DNA of 64,000 nucleotides. Source: Spirodela intermedia (Eukaryota; Streptophyta; Magnoliopsida; Alismatales; Araceae). Below the pieces are notes generated by a model that did not search any database, had not been told where the DNA came from, and worked only from the letters and a program-made list of their open reading frames with translations. The stretch lies in NCBI GenBank assembly GCA_902729315.2, contig LR746277.1:2299001-2363000 (forward strand). The letters run 5' to 3'. The position numbers and the translations under genes were made by a program. Below, in pieces: positions 35,269-49,500 of this stretch (position 1 is the first letter of the stretch; each line of letters opens with the position of its first letter).

Positions 35269-37502
35269 CTCGTCCTTCTGCGTCTTCTTCCTCCTCATCT
35301 GTGGTTTTCTTTAAACAACCAGGAGTGGCCCTCTTCACGCATGTGATTAGATGCTTGGGTAGTGCCTAAGGGGGATGGGCTGGCCCCCCGCACTAGCAAA
35401 TTCCCGGCATTGAAGACGGTTTACAGACGTTCCTACGGAGATCCACCATTATCTTAATGGGAGGTCGCCGCCGCCGTGGCCGTCGACAACCGCCGTCGTT
35501 GTCGTCACCCTGTGATTATCGTGACGCACCTTCCCTCCTGCCTCTGCGATCGGGCGGCGGCGGACGGAGTCAGCTTCCGACGGGGAGCGCGCGAATGGTC
35601 TCCGTCCAAGACGGCCTGAAAAATTAAAATTTAGATTATATGGTCTCTGGTAATTAATTTAGAGGTTAGATTGGGTCAAAATTTGCGTCTCAATCGATTT
35701 ATTATCGACGAAAATTGAGATCGGGTTCATTGTACTATCAACTCTCAAAATGAGGGTCGTACTATATCTATCATTAATAAAAAAACACGTAAAATAGGTT
35801 ATCGTTCTAAGTATTTTACGAGAACTAAATTCTAGAGAAAATAAATGTGGGGTATTTTACGGTTTTAATAAAAAAAAACCCTTTTGTCTTGGTCTTGATC
35901 GCCAGAATTATACACACATCATCAATTCAATGGTGGTGATTTGGTGGTGATTGGACCATCCAATCCAAACACAACGTGGATCTCATCAAGGGTTATTATT
36001 TTTTGTAAAATGACATCCATTTGACATGGCACTATAAAACGAATGACAAAACTCTGTAGAAATAAAAGGAAAAGATATTTCCCTTGAGAATGCGACATAA
36101 GACCCATATGTTTTTACTCTTATTTCCCTCGTACTGACTACTCTATACAAACCTACTTTCTCCTCCACAATCTAGGTGCAAGGCATAGTTCATTTACAGT
36201 AAGGCTATTAGGCGCAAGACGTAGTTCATTTCAGTAATAACCTTTGAGTCTCATCAAGGGTTAAATTGTCTTCTTTAAAATGATATTTATGTCAGCCAAA
36301 ATCATTTTAAAACATATACTAGACATTGTAGTATAAAACGTAATGCCTAGTCTATATAAAACATGCTTTCTCATTCACAAACCTGTTTATTTATAATAAG
36401 GTTTTCCTTTATTTTACTTTTTTTTTCAAAGTTGTTAAGCAAATTGGTGCAACCAAATGCATGCACGCGACTCTCATTCATCACGCCAAACAATGAATCT
36501 AGAAGGTTTGAGCAAGTTGGCAAGATAAGATAAGTCAAATATTTTGCCTATAAGTTGTCATTTATGACGTGCCAACCATGAAACAAGGACATGCTAATAG
36601 TTTGGATTACTTTGGGTTATCCTATGGGAAAAACTCACCCCACCCACAGTATACTTTAGACATTGATATAATGTAGAAGGCACGACCCAGTTCTCATGCA
36701 ACCTGGATCTTCCCAGCAGTGCTTTATAAGTTGTATCAGCATTAATCACAGCGCAGTTGAAGTCAGTCCGTTCGGCTCTTTTCACTCTTTGGGCAGTCCA
36801 GCCAGTAAAGCCGGGGACGGCTTATATTTAATTACATAATAATGGCCTAGACTTCTTTGGCTCCTTGGTGAATATATTGGCATAGTCAATTATAAGGTTG
36901 AATTTAATGTCTGGAGTCAAAGTATTGTATTAATGAACGATAGCTATATGTGTAGTTGGATCTAAATTAATGAGCCAAATGGATTATTTTAGGATTAATG
37001 TCTGACATTTTTTTGCAAGGGGTTAAGTGCTTATAAATGGATTGGATGATTGATGGATTATTACCCATTTATAGGGGAATAATTTGTACACTTATCTTGT
37101 GACGGTCAACTTGAGTAATAAATTGTTATCAATTTCGGAACTAATGGGGGAGGAGTCAGACGAGATTCTAGCCTAGCTTGGATTGGACGATCAATCGTGG
37201 TTACCAGTCTCGTGGACACCGCGTTGTTTGTGATCTAAGAAATTTAATTGCAGAAAAAGCATTTTCCGAGAGATATAGATGGGCAGCCGTCTGTCTGAAC
37301 AAAATATAAATTGAATAAGGTCAAATACGAAGAGTTTTTTTTATCAGGAATTAATATGAAAAAAATGTAAAATAGATGCGGCGCACTACCGTTTGAGGGC
37401 TTCCCAGCTTAAGTTCCTGCTCTTTTCCTGTTCGATGATTTCAAACTTTCCGACGACATTGTCCTCCTCCCCATCCTCTCTGCGTGTTCCTCTCACCCTG
37501 AG
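35269..37502. other. PHYLLO upstream region
   Basis: A GC-rich stretch to about 35620 gives way to AT-rich DNA holding the diverged duplication at 35966-36405. A TATAAAT at 37305-37311 could be the PHYLLO core promoter, giving a leader of roughly 165 bases; another TATAAAT is at 37032-37038. No coding region is seen. Confidence 0.4.
35966..36405. repeat. Diverged tandem duplication upstream of PHYLLO
   Basis: Two related units lie at about 35966-36207 and 36245-36405. Both begin with TCTCATCAAGGGTTA and continue with a TAAAATGA(C/T)AT motif, a stretch with 'tataaaacg', a TCTATA(C/T)AAA motif, CTTTCTC and CACAA. Within the first unit 'tagttcattt' is also locally repeated at 36186 and 36222. 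The function is unknown. Confidence 0.5.
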
Positions 37503-40500
37503 ATGATGAGGTTCGACCTCTTGCAGCAACCGGGGGCCGCGGCCCTGCGCCTCCCCGCGGGTGACTCGAGGACGACGAACCTCTTCCGCGGCTGCCGCCG
37601 GCGCCTGCGGCGTACTAGTGCGTGGAAGCTCCAATTCCTTCACCGTGGTTCGTCCCACAGTCTCAGCTGTGTCCAGCCAGTTCGGTGCTACAGAGAACCT
37701 GAGGCAGAGGTGGTCTGACTTTCCTGACGGATATTCATTGTTCTCTTCTCCTCGGATTTGAATCTCCGGTTCTGACGGTGATTTGTGTGGCATTTTAGTT
37801 TCATTCTCCCGATGATGGTACGGCTGCGCGGCGGCTGCTGTCCGGGATGGAGGATGGATTTCTCGCGAATTGTGAATCAGAGTTGCCGTTGGAGATTTGC
37901 GTCACGCGCACGTTGCCGCCGGCGCTCACGATGGCGGAGGCTGTTGGGAAAATGATTGAGGAGATCGCGGAGATGAAGTCGAACTCTCTCAGCCTCGCAA
38001 GTGGTGTGCTGAGGCTTCAGGTAGGACACCTTCCATATTGTCCTCGTACTGTTTATTATGTATGTATTGTCAATCTACATTTTCTTTTTCTTTTCGGAAC
38101 CTTCGAACCGGAGATTCACTGAGGTTTGTTTCTGTCCTCTGAATTGCATCACACATCGAAACATAAAACACGATCGTGATGTTGGACTGAGGTTTATCAG
38201 AGTTTTTTTTTTCTTTTTCCGGCCTGAGGTTTTACTATTCTCTTTTCCTAATTACCTCTGATTCTCGTCATGCAGCCTCCCGCCTCCTCCGTTGTTGTCC
38301 TTTATTTCTCTTACATCGTTCGTCATCTGCTGTAATTTTGTCGGGAGTCTGCCGACGAATTGGCTTCTGTATTTATTGTTCAACTGCTATGCTCTTCTTC
38401 AACGACTTTTCCAGCTTTCATCTATAGTCATCAAGCACAATAGCTGATGATTTTTTTTTCTGAATCCGCAGATTGCAGTGCCTCCAAGCATAAAAGCTGT
38501 GAATTGGCTATTCTCTCAGCACAGCTCGTCCAAAATATTCCCCCAATTTTTCTTGTCGACGAACAAGAAGGATGACCCTGTTCCCTTGTCCCTACCTGAT
38601 GGGTTGCTCGGAGTTTCGGGAATCGGAGCTGCGGTCTACATTGCGGGTTCTTCTCCTACCTCGGCCACGACAAAACTAAGGAGGTCAGTCTCTCATTATT
38701 TTTCTTTATATTTCCTCTTCTAATGACATTCTGCTCGTTTGTTTATTTGGCCTTCCACTTCCCTCTGCTCCGTTCGTCTCTTCTTTCCTCCCATTCCTTC
38801 TCCCTTCCACACTTGACTTCCCTTCCATCTCTCCATTTTCTGCCCATCTGCTGGCAGAACAACACGTCGTCAAGGCCCAACGGATGTGTTGCCCTTGTTG
38901 CCGTCGGCGTCACCAGAGCCTATCTCTGTTTAGTGACATCAATGGTTGATCTCTCTCGTGCGCTGTCCGCCAAAGCCGCTGCTTGCAGTCTCTTAAATGG
39001 CCCAGTGCTTGTTGATTTTTAATCTTGGCCATCCCTCCCAGCCTTTCTCCGTCAGCCATTTTCAACCATGGCTGCAAGAGCCAAACCCCCGCCTGTACCG
39101 TTTTCTGCATCCGGGTGACAGAACCCACCTGGTCGTTCTGTGGTAGATGGTCCAGTTGAACTCTGCGTTCCAGTGGATTGTTCGCTACGGAAGCGAAAGG
39201 GAGAGCTTTGCCACTTGGTGAGGGGAAACTCGCCGTCGGCTGTGCCATTAAATTCGTCCTGGAAATGCAACTCACAAAATCCTAAACGGAACTTAATCAG
39301 GAGGTCGTACAGGGAACTCTCTTTGGGTCATTCATAACCCTAATGAGTCTGAAACCTATTCCTTGAAGCACAGCTCCGCTGCGGCAATACGCAATAAAAG
39401 TGGAACTTCAGGCCCTTCAATAGACTGAGGCTCGGGAGTTTGTGCCACTTTATACCCGGCAAAGTTCTTACTAGTTGCAAGTGGATGTGCAAGCTTAAAA
39501 TACGGATAATCGATCTGTTGACTATTTTAAGACAACCGGTGAGTTGGGTATCCATGTAGTATTTCATTAGTTTTCCTCTATGCTTGTTCCGCATGATTAG
39601 CTTAAGAACAGTAATCAAGAGTTTGAAATATCAATATTTGGATAAAAAGCACTCAATAATGAGTAAACAGATCATTCAAAACGGCGTAGAACACTGCTAC
39701 TGGGTAAGTTTCTGACTCAATTCGCCATTTCCTTTACTTTATGCAGAGGTTAGTCGTCAAAACGTATTAGCATATGAACACCAGGTACTCGTTGGTTACT
39801 TAGGGCACCATAGTATACTTGTTTGTCACCTTCGGCTTTGCCACCATAAAGCCGTTGTCTACAGAACTAGTAAGTCAAAATTAAGAAATGCCACTGCAGA
39901 ACGAGGAATATTGGCAATCGCCAGAATGGCTGAATGGTTGGAAATCAATCAAAGCTCAAATAACAACCGAGAAAGTGGTTTCAAACATCTTGAAATTAAT
40001 AACGTTGTATGTTGAACTTCAAAATCAAGCCTTAATAACGTTACAGTTGTTCCTTCAAAATCACCTCGGCAGAAGTGGCTCACAAGGCCTGGTTTTCCTC
40101 GGTTTGGGACTCTGTTCCTTTCCCTCTTTCAGCCTCCTATGATGTGAACCCTTCATCACCAATGAGGAGATTCATCATTTCCCAGTCATTTTATTGCAAG
40201 AAGTAAATACTTAATATTAAATTATTATTCCTTTCACAAAGTCCCGAGAACAAAGTTGCAAAATATATATTCAATTTGCGTTTTGGCCTGACTAGAATGA
40301 TTTTATTTGTACTTGATTTTTTTTTTTGCATTTGTCCTCAAATACTTCGTTTGCAACCATTTGCACTTTATTTGTGTCATATGGGTTAGGGGATTTTTGT
40401 TGGTACATAGTGCAGCTAACTGAAATTAGTTGGATAAAAAATCACGTGGAATCAAAATCATATGTTCTTTTTTGGACTCCTACTAAAGTGACGTTGCAAG

Positions 40501-43500
40501 TTTTGTCCAATGTTCTGTAAAGCAACATTTATAAAGTTGATAAACTCATGTTTCCCATTTATTGGGACAATATTGGTTTGAAAATGACAGGTTTCTTTTC
40601 TCTGTCTGATGGGGCCAGGTGTTTATAAACCTGACCATCTGAATATAAATTGGGAACGCCGTTTGTTCTTATCTTATACAAAAAAGAGGGAAATTTTAGG
40701 TGCTTCAATGGTTTCCGGTCTCTTGGATGATGATGCTCACTTCTGTGCATAAAGAGGCTTTTTAAATACCTTAATGTTCCCTTCTCTTTTCGTCATGTAG
40801 CTCTTTTGTTTGTATTTATGGAATCCTTAAGTTTTATTATGAATTGACATCGAGTATGCATAATTTTTTATTGCTACGTTAAAAGTAAAATGTTAACGTT
40901 GATTGCTACTCAGATATCTTTCAGCTGATTCACCGCTGACAAGTGCTTATGGCTTTATGGGAATCGATTACGACAACAAATCTTCTCATGTGGAGCGTGT
41001 TTCCCACTCATTCTATGCTGTTATTCCTCAGGTTAAATGGGCAACACTCGGTTACTTGGATAGAGAATTTTACTTGTTTCACTTCCCTTTTTATTATCAT
41101 CATAAAGAACGTTGGAAGCTGTACTTAATGACGAAAGTGCTAAAACGACAGCTTGCGATCTGCTTCTTACTGTTGAAAATAATTAGCTTCGCTGTGACAT
41201 ATTCTTTTTAGATTGAGCTGGACGAGTTTGAGGATTGCTCAATCTTGGCTTTAACATTGGCATGGGATGATTCTCTGCTTTACACATTGGACCAAGCCAT
41301 TAGTTCTGCTGAATTAAAGCTTTGCCAGGTAAATCATTCTTTTTGCTCTTCTCTTTTGCGGTCCTAGTTTTACTGTCGTTAAAAATTTTAAGCACTAAAA
41401 CCTTTGCCATCTCTATCAGATTCTCATCACATGTTCGGATTTTGGTAAAGACTGAAATCATTTTAAAATCTTCTACCATAAAGTCATTGTTCACTTGGAT
41501 CCATTGTGAGTGGAAAATATTTGTTAAATGGCAAATAGTTCTTGAGAATGGGGATGTCGCTCACAGAATTGGGGTCAAATTGTGGATTGATTGGGTCTGA
41601 TTTCGAGTTACAGTAGATAAGTTGGGTCTAGTTGTCTGATCTTGAGGGATAAAGCCGATTTTTAAATATTTAAAGAGTGATTTTGATTGCTTTTGAGGGG
41701 TGTCTATATGCATAATTTTAATAAATAGAGTATATAAAGATGACTTTGAAGGCCAGAATTAGTGTTGAACTCTCTAGGATTGTTTTCCTTTCTATCTGTT
41801 TCTTTTTACTGTATTTTCGTCCTTCTCTGTCATTCCCTATGTTAAGTGGATCCATTAGACTGTTAACGGATCCACCTAAAGTCTAATGTAATAGGCCTGG
41901 CCCATTAACTCATGTAACCTGTACTTAAGCGGGAAACCAAGATAATTGATGTAAGATTTTGGGATTGTGGAAACTCTGCTCCAAGAAGTGGTGACTGATT
42001 CATCTTCCTGGAAGAGGAGGATCGTGAAGATCGACTCCTTTGAGTCTCCAAGTTGCAAGAATCTCAATCAAGATCAATTCTCAACAGTTAGTTTTACGGT
42101 TAGCCTGTTGGGATTTGCTTAGATCCAACAAATTGGCCTTTCTCATAGAAAGATGGATAATCTCTAGACAAAAAATTGAACAAATGAACAAATTTGATGA
42201 TGTCTATATTTAGTCTGAATTTTGTGGGTCTAACTGTGAACTTTGAAATCAAATCCACACCCTTTTTCATCACTTCATTAGTTGATCCCATATGTAGCAT
42301 TTTTAAGTGTCAAACTTTGTAAAAGGAAAAGTAGAAAGGGAGGACGAGGTTGTATTATAGTTGACAGAAGGTGTATCTGTGCTTTCTTCTTCCTTTCTTT
42401 CTGTCTACTTCACCTCGCAATGCCCGCTTTTTCCTCTTCTTTGTGCAACATATTAGCGTAATTTGTTGCTTTTATGAATTGAGATTCTCTCTTGAAATTG
42501 CCACAATCGATGTTGGAAACCAGGGTAGCAGTATGAATGCCAATCGGCCGGATAAACCTCATGCTTGGACAGGCGTGGCCTGATTATTTTGGCTTGATCT
42601 TTAACAAATTCAGAATGTAAAATAGAGTTGGGCCCTATCTCGGGTCCAATTCAAGCTTGGTTCTGGGTGTTATGTTTTTTGGGAACGAAGCCTAAAGCTC
42701 ATTTTTATGACCTCATGGTTGTAACTTGATTACACATGTAGCATACTATCTCTCCCTCTCTCTCTCGGATAAAAGTTGCCAATGATGTCTGGGCTTGGGC
42801 TATTAAGGTCAGCTAGGACTTCGGACGGGTCTGGCTCAGATATCACTTTCAGGGTTTTTTTTAGGCGACAAACCAGGTCTAGTCCCTGTGAAAAATCCTT
42901 GGACTCAGGGTAAGCGTGACGAGGCCAAAGCACGGTGAAATTCCTAATTGGAAGTGGTGTCTTAGTACAATCATATTGATGTTTGAAGATTACTTGTTTC
43001 TTTCTTTTCTCTCCATAAAAAAATGGGATGAGCGCCGTTAATCATATTCACTTCATAGAGTGTGTTACTTACCAGTTTCAATACAGACAATTTTTTTTTA
43101 CCTGCTCTCAGGTGACCATCTCCATCATTTTTTTCTAGGAATTTGATACAGCTCAGTTTTTCTGTCTTATCCCATCAATCTACGATCTCCCGAGTCTTTT
43201 GTTCATTCCTTAATATGAGTACTTTGATTTCAGACTCGAAAATTGCTTTTAATGATATTTGTTGTATACAATCTGGTAATATCCTTTACTAGTAGGTAGT
43301 TAGCATCACTGAACACATGTAAACTTTTATAGAAAAAGAGAATATCATATTTTGCTTGGTCCTCGTAATTTAATTCCAATATAACTTTTCAATTACTTGA
43401 AAAGCATACTTAAGTGAGCCAAGTGCTATGGGCTTCAGAGCCTTATTGGATATTTCTTTATCTTACAATATTGTTGCAATTATTTCGAAAAATAAAAATG

Positions 43501-46500
43501 GAAAAAGTTGAATTCAGATGAACATGCATAATTTTCCATGATCCGAAGTGGCATGAAGAAACAAAGGATATTCTAAATGGAATCATAATGTCATTATTCA
43601 AGAAACGGACATATTTCTTAAATGCGAAGTGAAGAGATGAATGCCAAAATGATGAAAAGAATGTCACGACAATATTATTAGAAGTGTGGTCAAATGGCTA
43701 AGTTGTCACTTAGACTACACTTTTAGCGTGAATTTCAAATGATTTTTTACTGGAGCTCTCTTCTGTTAATGAAAGAGCTAATCTTTATTGATTTTTTGAT
43801 GGATGATTATAAACTTATCACCATATTATTATTGTAAATAGTTGGAATCTTTTATGGATATTTTTTAATTTTTTAATTATATGTTTCCTTTGCACTCTCT
43901 TTTGCTCTATTGGGACATTTCCTTACATCGTTAAAATTCCCTATATAATGCTTGTTCTGTCTCTTGATACCTCCATTTGCACTTTAGTCACAATATTTCT
44001 GTTTAATATTTTTTTCTGACATTTCCAACCTGGAAATATGTTTAAACCTTACCTATTTTGAGTTGGTTCTTTTCGTTTTCCAACTATAAAAGTACCTTCT
44101 CTTTCTGCGTCATAGAAAAATATTTTATGTAATCTTGAATAATCTATGCTAGATAATAAGGAAAGTTTTTTTTTTTAATAAATGGAATTGTGCAGAAAAA
44201 TTAATAAAAAAGGTTCTGTGCAACAGGAGATAGCTTCCGCCAATAGAATGGAATAGAAGATATAGGTTCTGTGCAAATGAATAAAAGACGGAGAGAAGCC
44301 TGCTAATTACTCATAAAATAAAATTGGGTGCCATATAAGAGTAAAATGTGGTAATTTGTTTACTTTAAAGGGAACAATTCAGATACATTTGAATTCTGCC
44401 CTGAACCTGGATTTACGACTTTAATTTATATTCAACTTAACCTTGACAAATCGTATGGTTCTGTGGCCCTCTGAAGAGAAACCAACAAGGAACACTATCT
44501 TCTTAGCATCTATGCCCTAAAAGATTAATGAAGGGAACTCAGTTTTTTTAAGGTTTGGATTACAAAGACTCAAAAATGGATCTCAATTTGATGAAATATG
44601 GTCATTAACCTGGAAAATTGACTGCCTGACTTCACAATCACACTAGACATCAGGAAACTGCAATCCACAAGCTTTCATTGCCTCTTCATGTGACTGGCTG
44701 ATCTTTTGACACCTTCCTAAGTGCTCGAGAAACATCTTATCACTTGACGTCTGTGGTTGCTAAACTCTTTGTGGGACTTTCTTACTTGGTGAAATTGGGC
44801 CTCTACAATAGTATAAAGCCCATCCAGACCAACGGAAATATTTGATATTTCCTGTCCTCTATTTAAGAAAGATCATCTTGGGTTAGATCCGAAGTCACTA
44901 GAAATAGTTTGCTGATGTTTTTATGCATGTTTAACTGAATGTGAGAAACAGTGGTGATCATCATTTACGACGCCTGTTTACATAGCTCTTTCATTGTTTG
45001 CTCATATTTACTTACGCCTGCAATACTGATTACGTTCATTTTTCAGATGGTCTCCAGTGTTACAGCGGTTAGTGATCTCTGCAACAAAAGTTGGTATCTC
45101 TCTGTTCATGAGCAATCAAGTCTAATTGAGATGAAGGATACCAATATGGTAGTTCAATATCAGTATTTGATTTTCTTACATCATTTTGGTTGTTGGTAGT
45201 TTTTTTTTTTTTTTTTTTTGACTGTTGGACAACAACTTTGAAAAAAATAAAACATCGAACATTGCTTTGCTGGTTTTTTAGGAAAAGGATAGAAACGTAT
45301 ACACGCCATTACCAATCATTGATGATACAAATTTACATATTGTCGAGGATAGAATAACTAGACATGGATTTGAAACATATTACTTCTTTTTTTCTTTTTC
45401 AAATCTGAAATTATCGCTCTTACCTTCTTTTCAGTATTACAACTTTAGTTGTTGAATAGAGGCAAAGCTTCACAAATGTCATTCCCATAACGGAATAATC
45501 ACCCTAACGAGTAGAAATGGCAGAAAAATATCATTGCCCTGTCTGAGCTTTTAAGAAAATCTCTCCTAGTTTCCCAGATGCTAAAACGGCACTAAACCCG
45601 GGTTTTGTGAACTCCTTTCCATTTTTTATTGTAAACTTGACAAACAGTAAGTCTTAAGAGGATACAAAATGATGGGATTGTAGCTAGGAAAGTACACGAG
45701 TTTTGAGGTGTGTCAAACCCTCAACGAAAGAACCAAACTTAATAAGGCATAATCAGATGAAGAAAAAAAAGGATGTACCCTTGCTATAATGAGAATGTAA
45801 GGGCTGGACTCTATAACTGTTATCAGTTGCAGTGGAATTTCAATGTGGAAAGTCAGCTGATTGGTTTATAAGCAGTCTATCTCATGATTCATGCTAGAAA
45901 ACTACATGAGAGATTATGGTTGGGTGAATAAAAATCTTTCAATGTTGATTTTAATTAGCCTTTAGAGGACCTTATTATGCCCATTAAGGTATATTGTTGA
46001 CTATTATCTAGTCATACTGAGTTTTTGCTCAGTTAGTTGGCCTATGTTCCATTCATTTAAAGAGATTCTATTATGGTTTAGTTAAATGATTTTATAGAAT
46101 CACGACGAATTGTGAGCCTGGTGGGAACCTTCGTTCAAGTCTCAGAATAAGATTTGGTGTATTGTGTCTTTGCCTGATATTTAGATGCAGCCGCGACTGT
46201 TGGGAGGAGTATAATTTAGACACTAATCTTACGAACCAACTGACATGTAGTGTAATGATCTAGAAAACTGTAATACTTTGCATTGCTAGGTGGTCGGACT
46301 CAACAGATTTATAAGTTTATTTTAATCATGATTATGGCTTAGCACGATCTAAATGTCATTTCACTCGCTGTTGCAAAGCAGCAGCTGCTGAACTAGGAGC
46401 TATGATAGTGAAAAAGGATAACATAAGGAAAATTTCAACATGATAAAGCAGTAGGTAATCGTGACATTGCTTTTTTCATTTTAAACCAAATTACATGCAA

Positions 46501-49500
46501 TGAGGAAAGCCTACTTGTTATATCATAACTGTTTCAGTGTGGTAAAAGTGGCGAATAAAACTAAGAAGAAGAATTGTTCATGGTACTGTAGTCGGCCTAT
46601 ATTGAAGTAGGGTCTATGATTAATAAGATCTCCAATGTCTCTGAGTCGTCATATAATTCAAGTGTAGTACGCATAGAGAGATAAAAATATTCGTGAACGA
46701 ATTAAACCGTAATGTTTACAAGGTTATTAGTATTTGGTGCGTAAACGTGAAAAAATAGTTGCATCTTCCGGTAAGGAAGATTTTTTTCTTTGGCTATTTA
46801 TTACCTCACAGATGATGTTATGTTCGTTGACAAAAAATTAACTGTTTTCTCGTACCTTTTTTTGCCAGTATGAAATGCTTATGGAAACAACTATCTAATA
46901 TTCCCATTCGATCTAGAAGTTCTCCACCTATCCTCACCTATCAATCATTTGTGCACCATATTTATTTATTTTTCTCTGAGCTTAGGCCAGTAGTGTTCTG
47001 ATAGTTTGCCTTGCTAATTTCTTTATATAAGCTAAATCATCTCTAATTTTCCTTTTTTATGTTTTGTTACGACTTTTTTTCTTCATTTACAAAAGTTCCA
47101 GATGTTTGAAGTAAAATTTAGAAGTCTAAATGAGGACTCACAATATTATTTGCTTTCCTTCCTTAACTTTTTTCTATTGTCTGTATGGCTTATGCTATCT
47201 TTTAGGTGCACATAAATGGAAAATTCATGGAGAATATGGCTGCAGAAGGTCATAATTTCCAAATGGTATGCTGTTACTTCTGGTTACGGTATTTCATTAA
47301 TTATTCTTTATAAATAAGTGATGGTAATTTTGGTTTCTTACGCTCTGCTGAAAAAACTTTCTATCATCTTCATGATATCTTGTAGTTGGTACGTTTTTCA
47401 TGATATAGTCTCATTTGTGTTGCTCTTGTTCAGGAACAGTTTCAGACACGTTGCCATGCTTATTTCAGGCTTTCAGCTTCTGTCGCTTTGGCCACTGACG
47501 TGGTACTATTTCCATTGAAAATATTCTCCTGCCTTATGTCTAACTTTTCTTCTTTCTATTTAATTTATTTTCCGATCTTCTCTATGAAAATTCAGTTTTT
47601 ATTATGAAATAAGACGAAAATGCAAATGCCAATGTAATTTAGTTATAGAAGCTGTATTACTTCTGACAGTTAACTTAGATTCAGGGCAATCAACGTGCTT
47701 GATTGCTAGAAACATAGAATGGCTTGATGCCATTTTTTGAAATTCTTTCAAGATGTATGATGTTGAAGTAACGCAATACAGCGGATATTATTCTTTGTAT
47801 GAATGGACTTTGTCAAATTTGCTGCAGTTTGAAGGTCACCGTAGAAGCAGTGTGTCAGTGAGCAAATGTGCAAACATAAATGCAGTCTGGGCATCACTTT
47901 TGGTTGAAGAATTTGTTCGTCTTGGTTTGACGGTGAGTTTTAATCATACACGTGTATCTTCTTGTGGGCACTTGATTCTGATGAGCTTTATGGCAGTACT
48001 TTTGCATTGCACCAGGATCAAGGTCGTCCCCACTTGCCATATCTGCTTCAGCTCATCAACTCACTACATGCATTTCATGTTATGATGAACGTTCATTGGC
48101 ATATCATGCTGTTGGTTATGCAAGAGGATCATTGAGGCCTGCAGTTGTCATTACCTCATCTGGTACTGCTGTTTCGAATCTTCTTCCAGCGGTAGGATTT
48201 GTTGATTCTCCTTTTTTTGTACCACTGTTACGCCACTACAGTACACTTTTTTTATTACTGTGTGAAAGAACGTATACTTAAGAGTTCTGTTCTTAGTTGG
48301 ACCGTTTCCTCCTTGTTAGGTAGTTTCCTTGTTTTGTGGTCCTGATACTTGTATATAACAGTCATCTATGATGTGAATACGAGTTGAGTTTTTCCCCTGC
48401 ATATCCTCCTAGGGTTTGTGCTCCTGTTCATGACATGGTATTAGAACCAGGTTATTGTTGCTGGCTTCCATAGAATCTAGGGTTTGCTTCCTTCCTTCTG
48501 CTGTAGCCTAGGGTTTAGTTGAGGGTTGTTGCTTGGTTCACGATGGAATCAAAAGTAGAGGATGGTACTACCATATGAACTCCCGGTTCGTACCTCTTTT
48601 CTTCTCCTCTTTTGCAGTGGATGTGAGAGACCAGCCTGGGTTGACATTGATTGCATTGTTTCCAATCACAGTAGGCTGATATTCCCTATCTTGTTTGCAA
48701 AATACTTTTATGATTATCTTCATTGTCGACCCTTTGTTTTGTAATTGCTGATAACTCTTTTTAACAATCAACCTTCATTGTTGATCCTTTCAGCCTTGAT
48801 TGCTGACAAGAAGTCTGTTTTTCTAGCAACACCAACAATCCTTTTACTAGAAGTAGACGTCATTTTGTCTACAGATGTCAGAAATTGTAGAGATGATTAC
48901 TACAACTGCTGGGCATTCAAGCTGCATATAGATTGGATTGAAAAACAAATCCTTCGGTGGTCCCAATTTGTTCGCACCATGCTGAAAGGAAAAGGAAAGA
49001 TCAGCCATCCCACAGGTATAGGGCCAAAATCAGAGGGGCAGTTTGAGGCATAGGATGAAGAAGACTCTATGATTATGGCATGGTCATGGAATTCTACGAC
49101 TCCTGAGATTAGTGACACATTTATGCTCTTGGCTACAGCCAAGGATATTTGAGATGCAATCCAACAGACATTCTAAAGCTAGAGATGCAACTCAAGTCTA
49201 TGAAGTAAAGGTGAAGACAATGGCTGCAAAACAGGGAAGCAAAATAATTATGGAATATGCAAATCAGCTGAATGCTATTGTTGGTAAGAACTTCAACATT
49301 ATAGGGTAATTGAAACCAAATGTCCTGAAGATGCAGCTCCTAAAAGATTTCATCAAGCAAGACTGAGCCTATGATTTTCTTGCTGGGCTTAATTGAGAAT
49401 TGTTCAAGTGTTGAAATACAGGTAAATACTGCGTTAGCAGTTGGGGTGAGGTGTATCACGTGCTTCACTTAAAGAAGCACGTGAACATCACTCGTATGTC

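Noticed and set aside
35033-35369. Poly-Leu, poly-Glu and poly-Arg/Ser open frames
   Set aside because: They are products of the CTT/CTG triplet tract; the flanking residues carry no known motif.
37847-38020. ATG at 37847 as the PHYLLO start
   Set aside because: An in-phase upstream acceptor (37798) and a transit-like exon at 37503-37709 give a plastid-targeted N terminus, expected for this enzyme.
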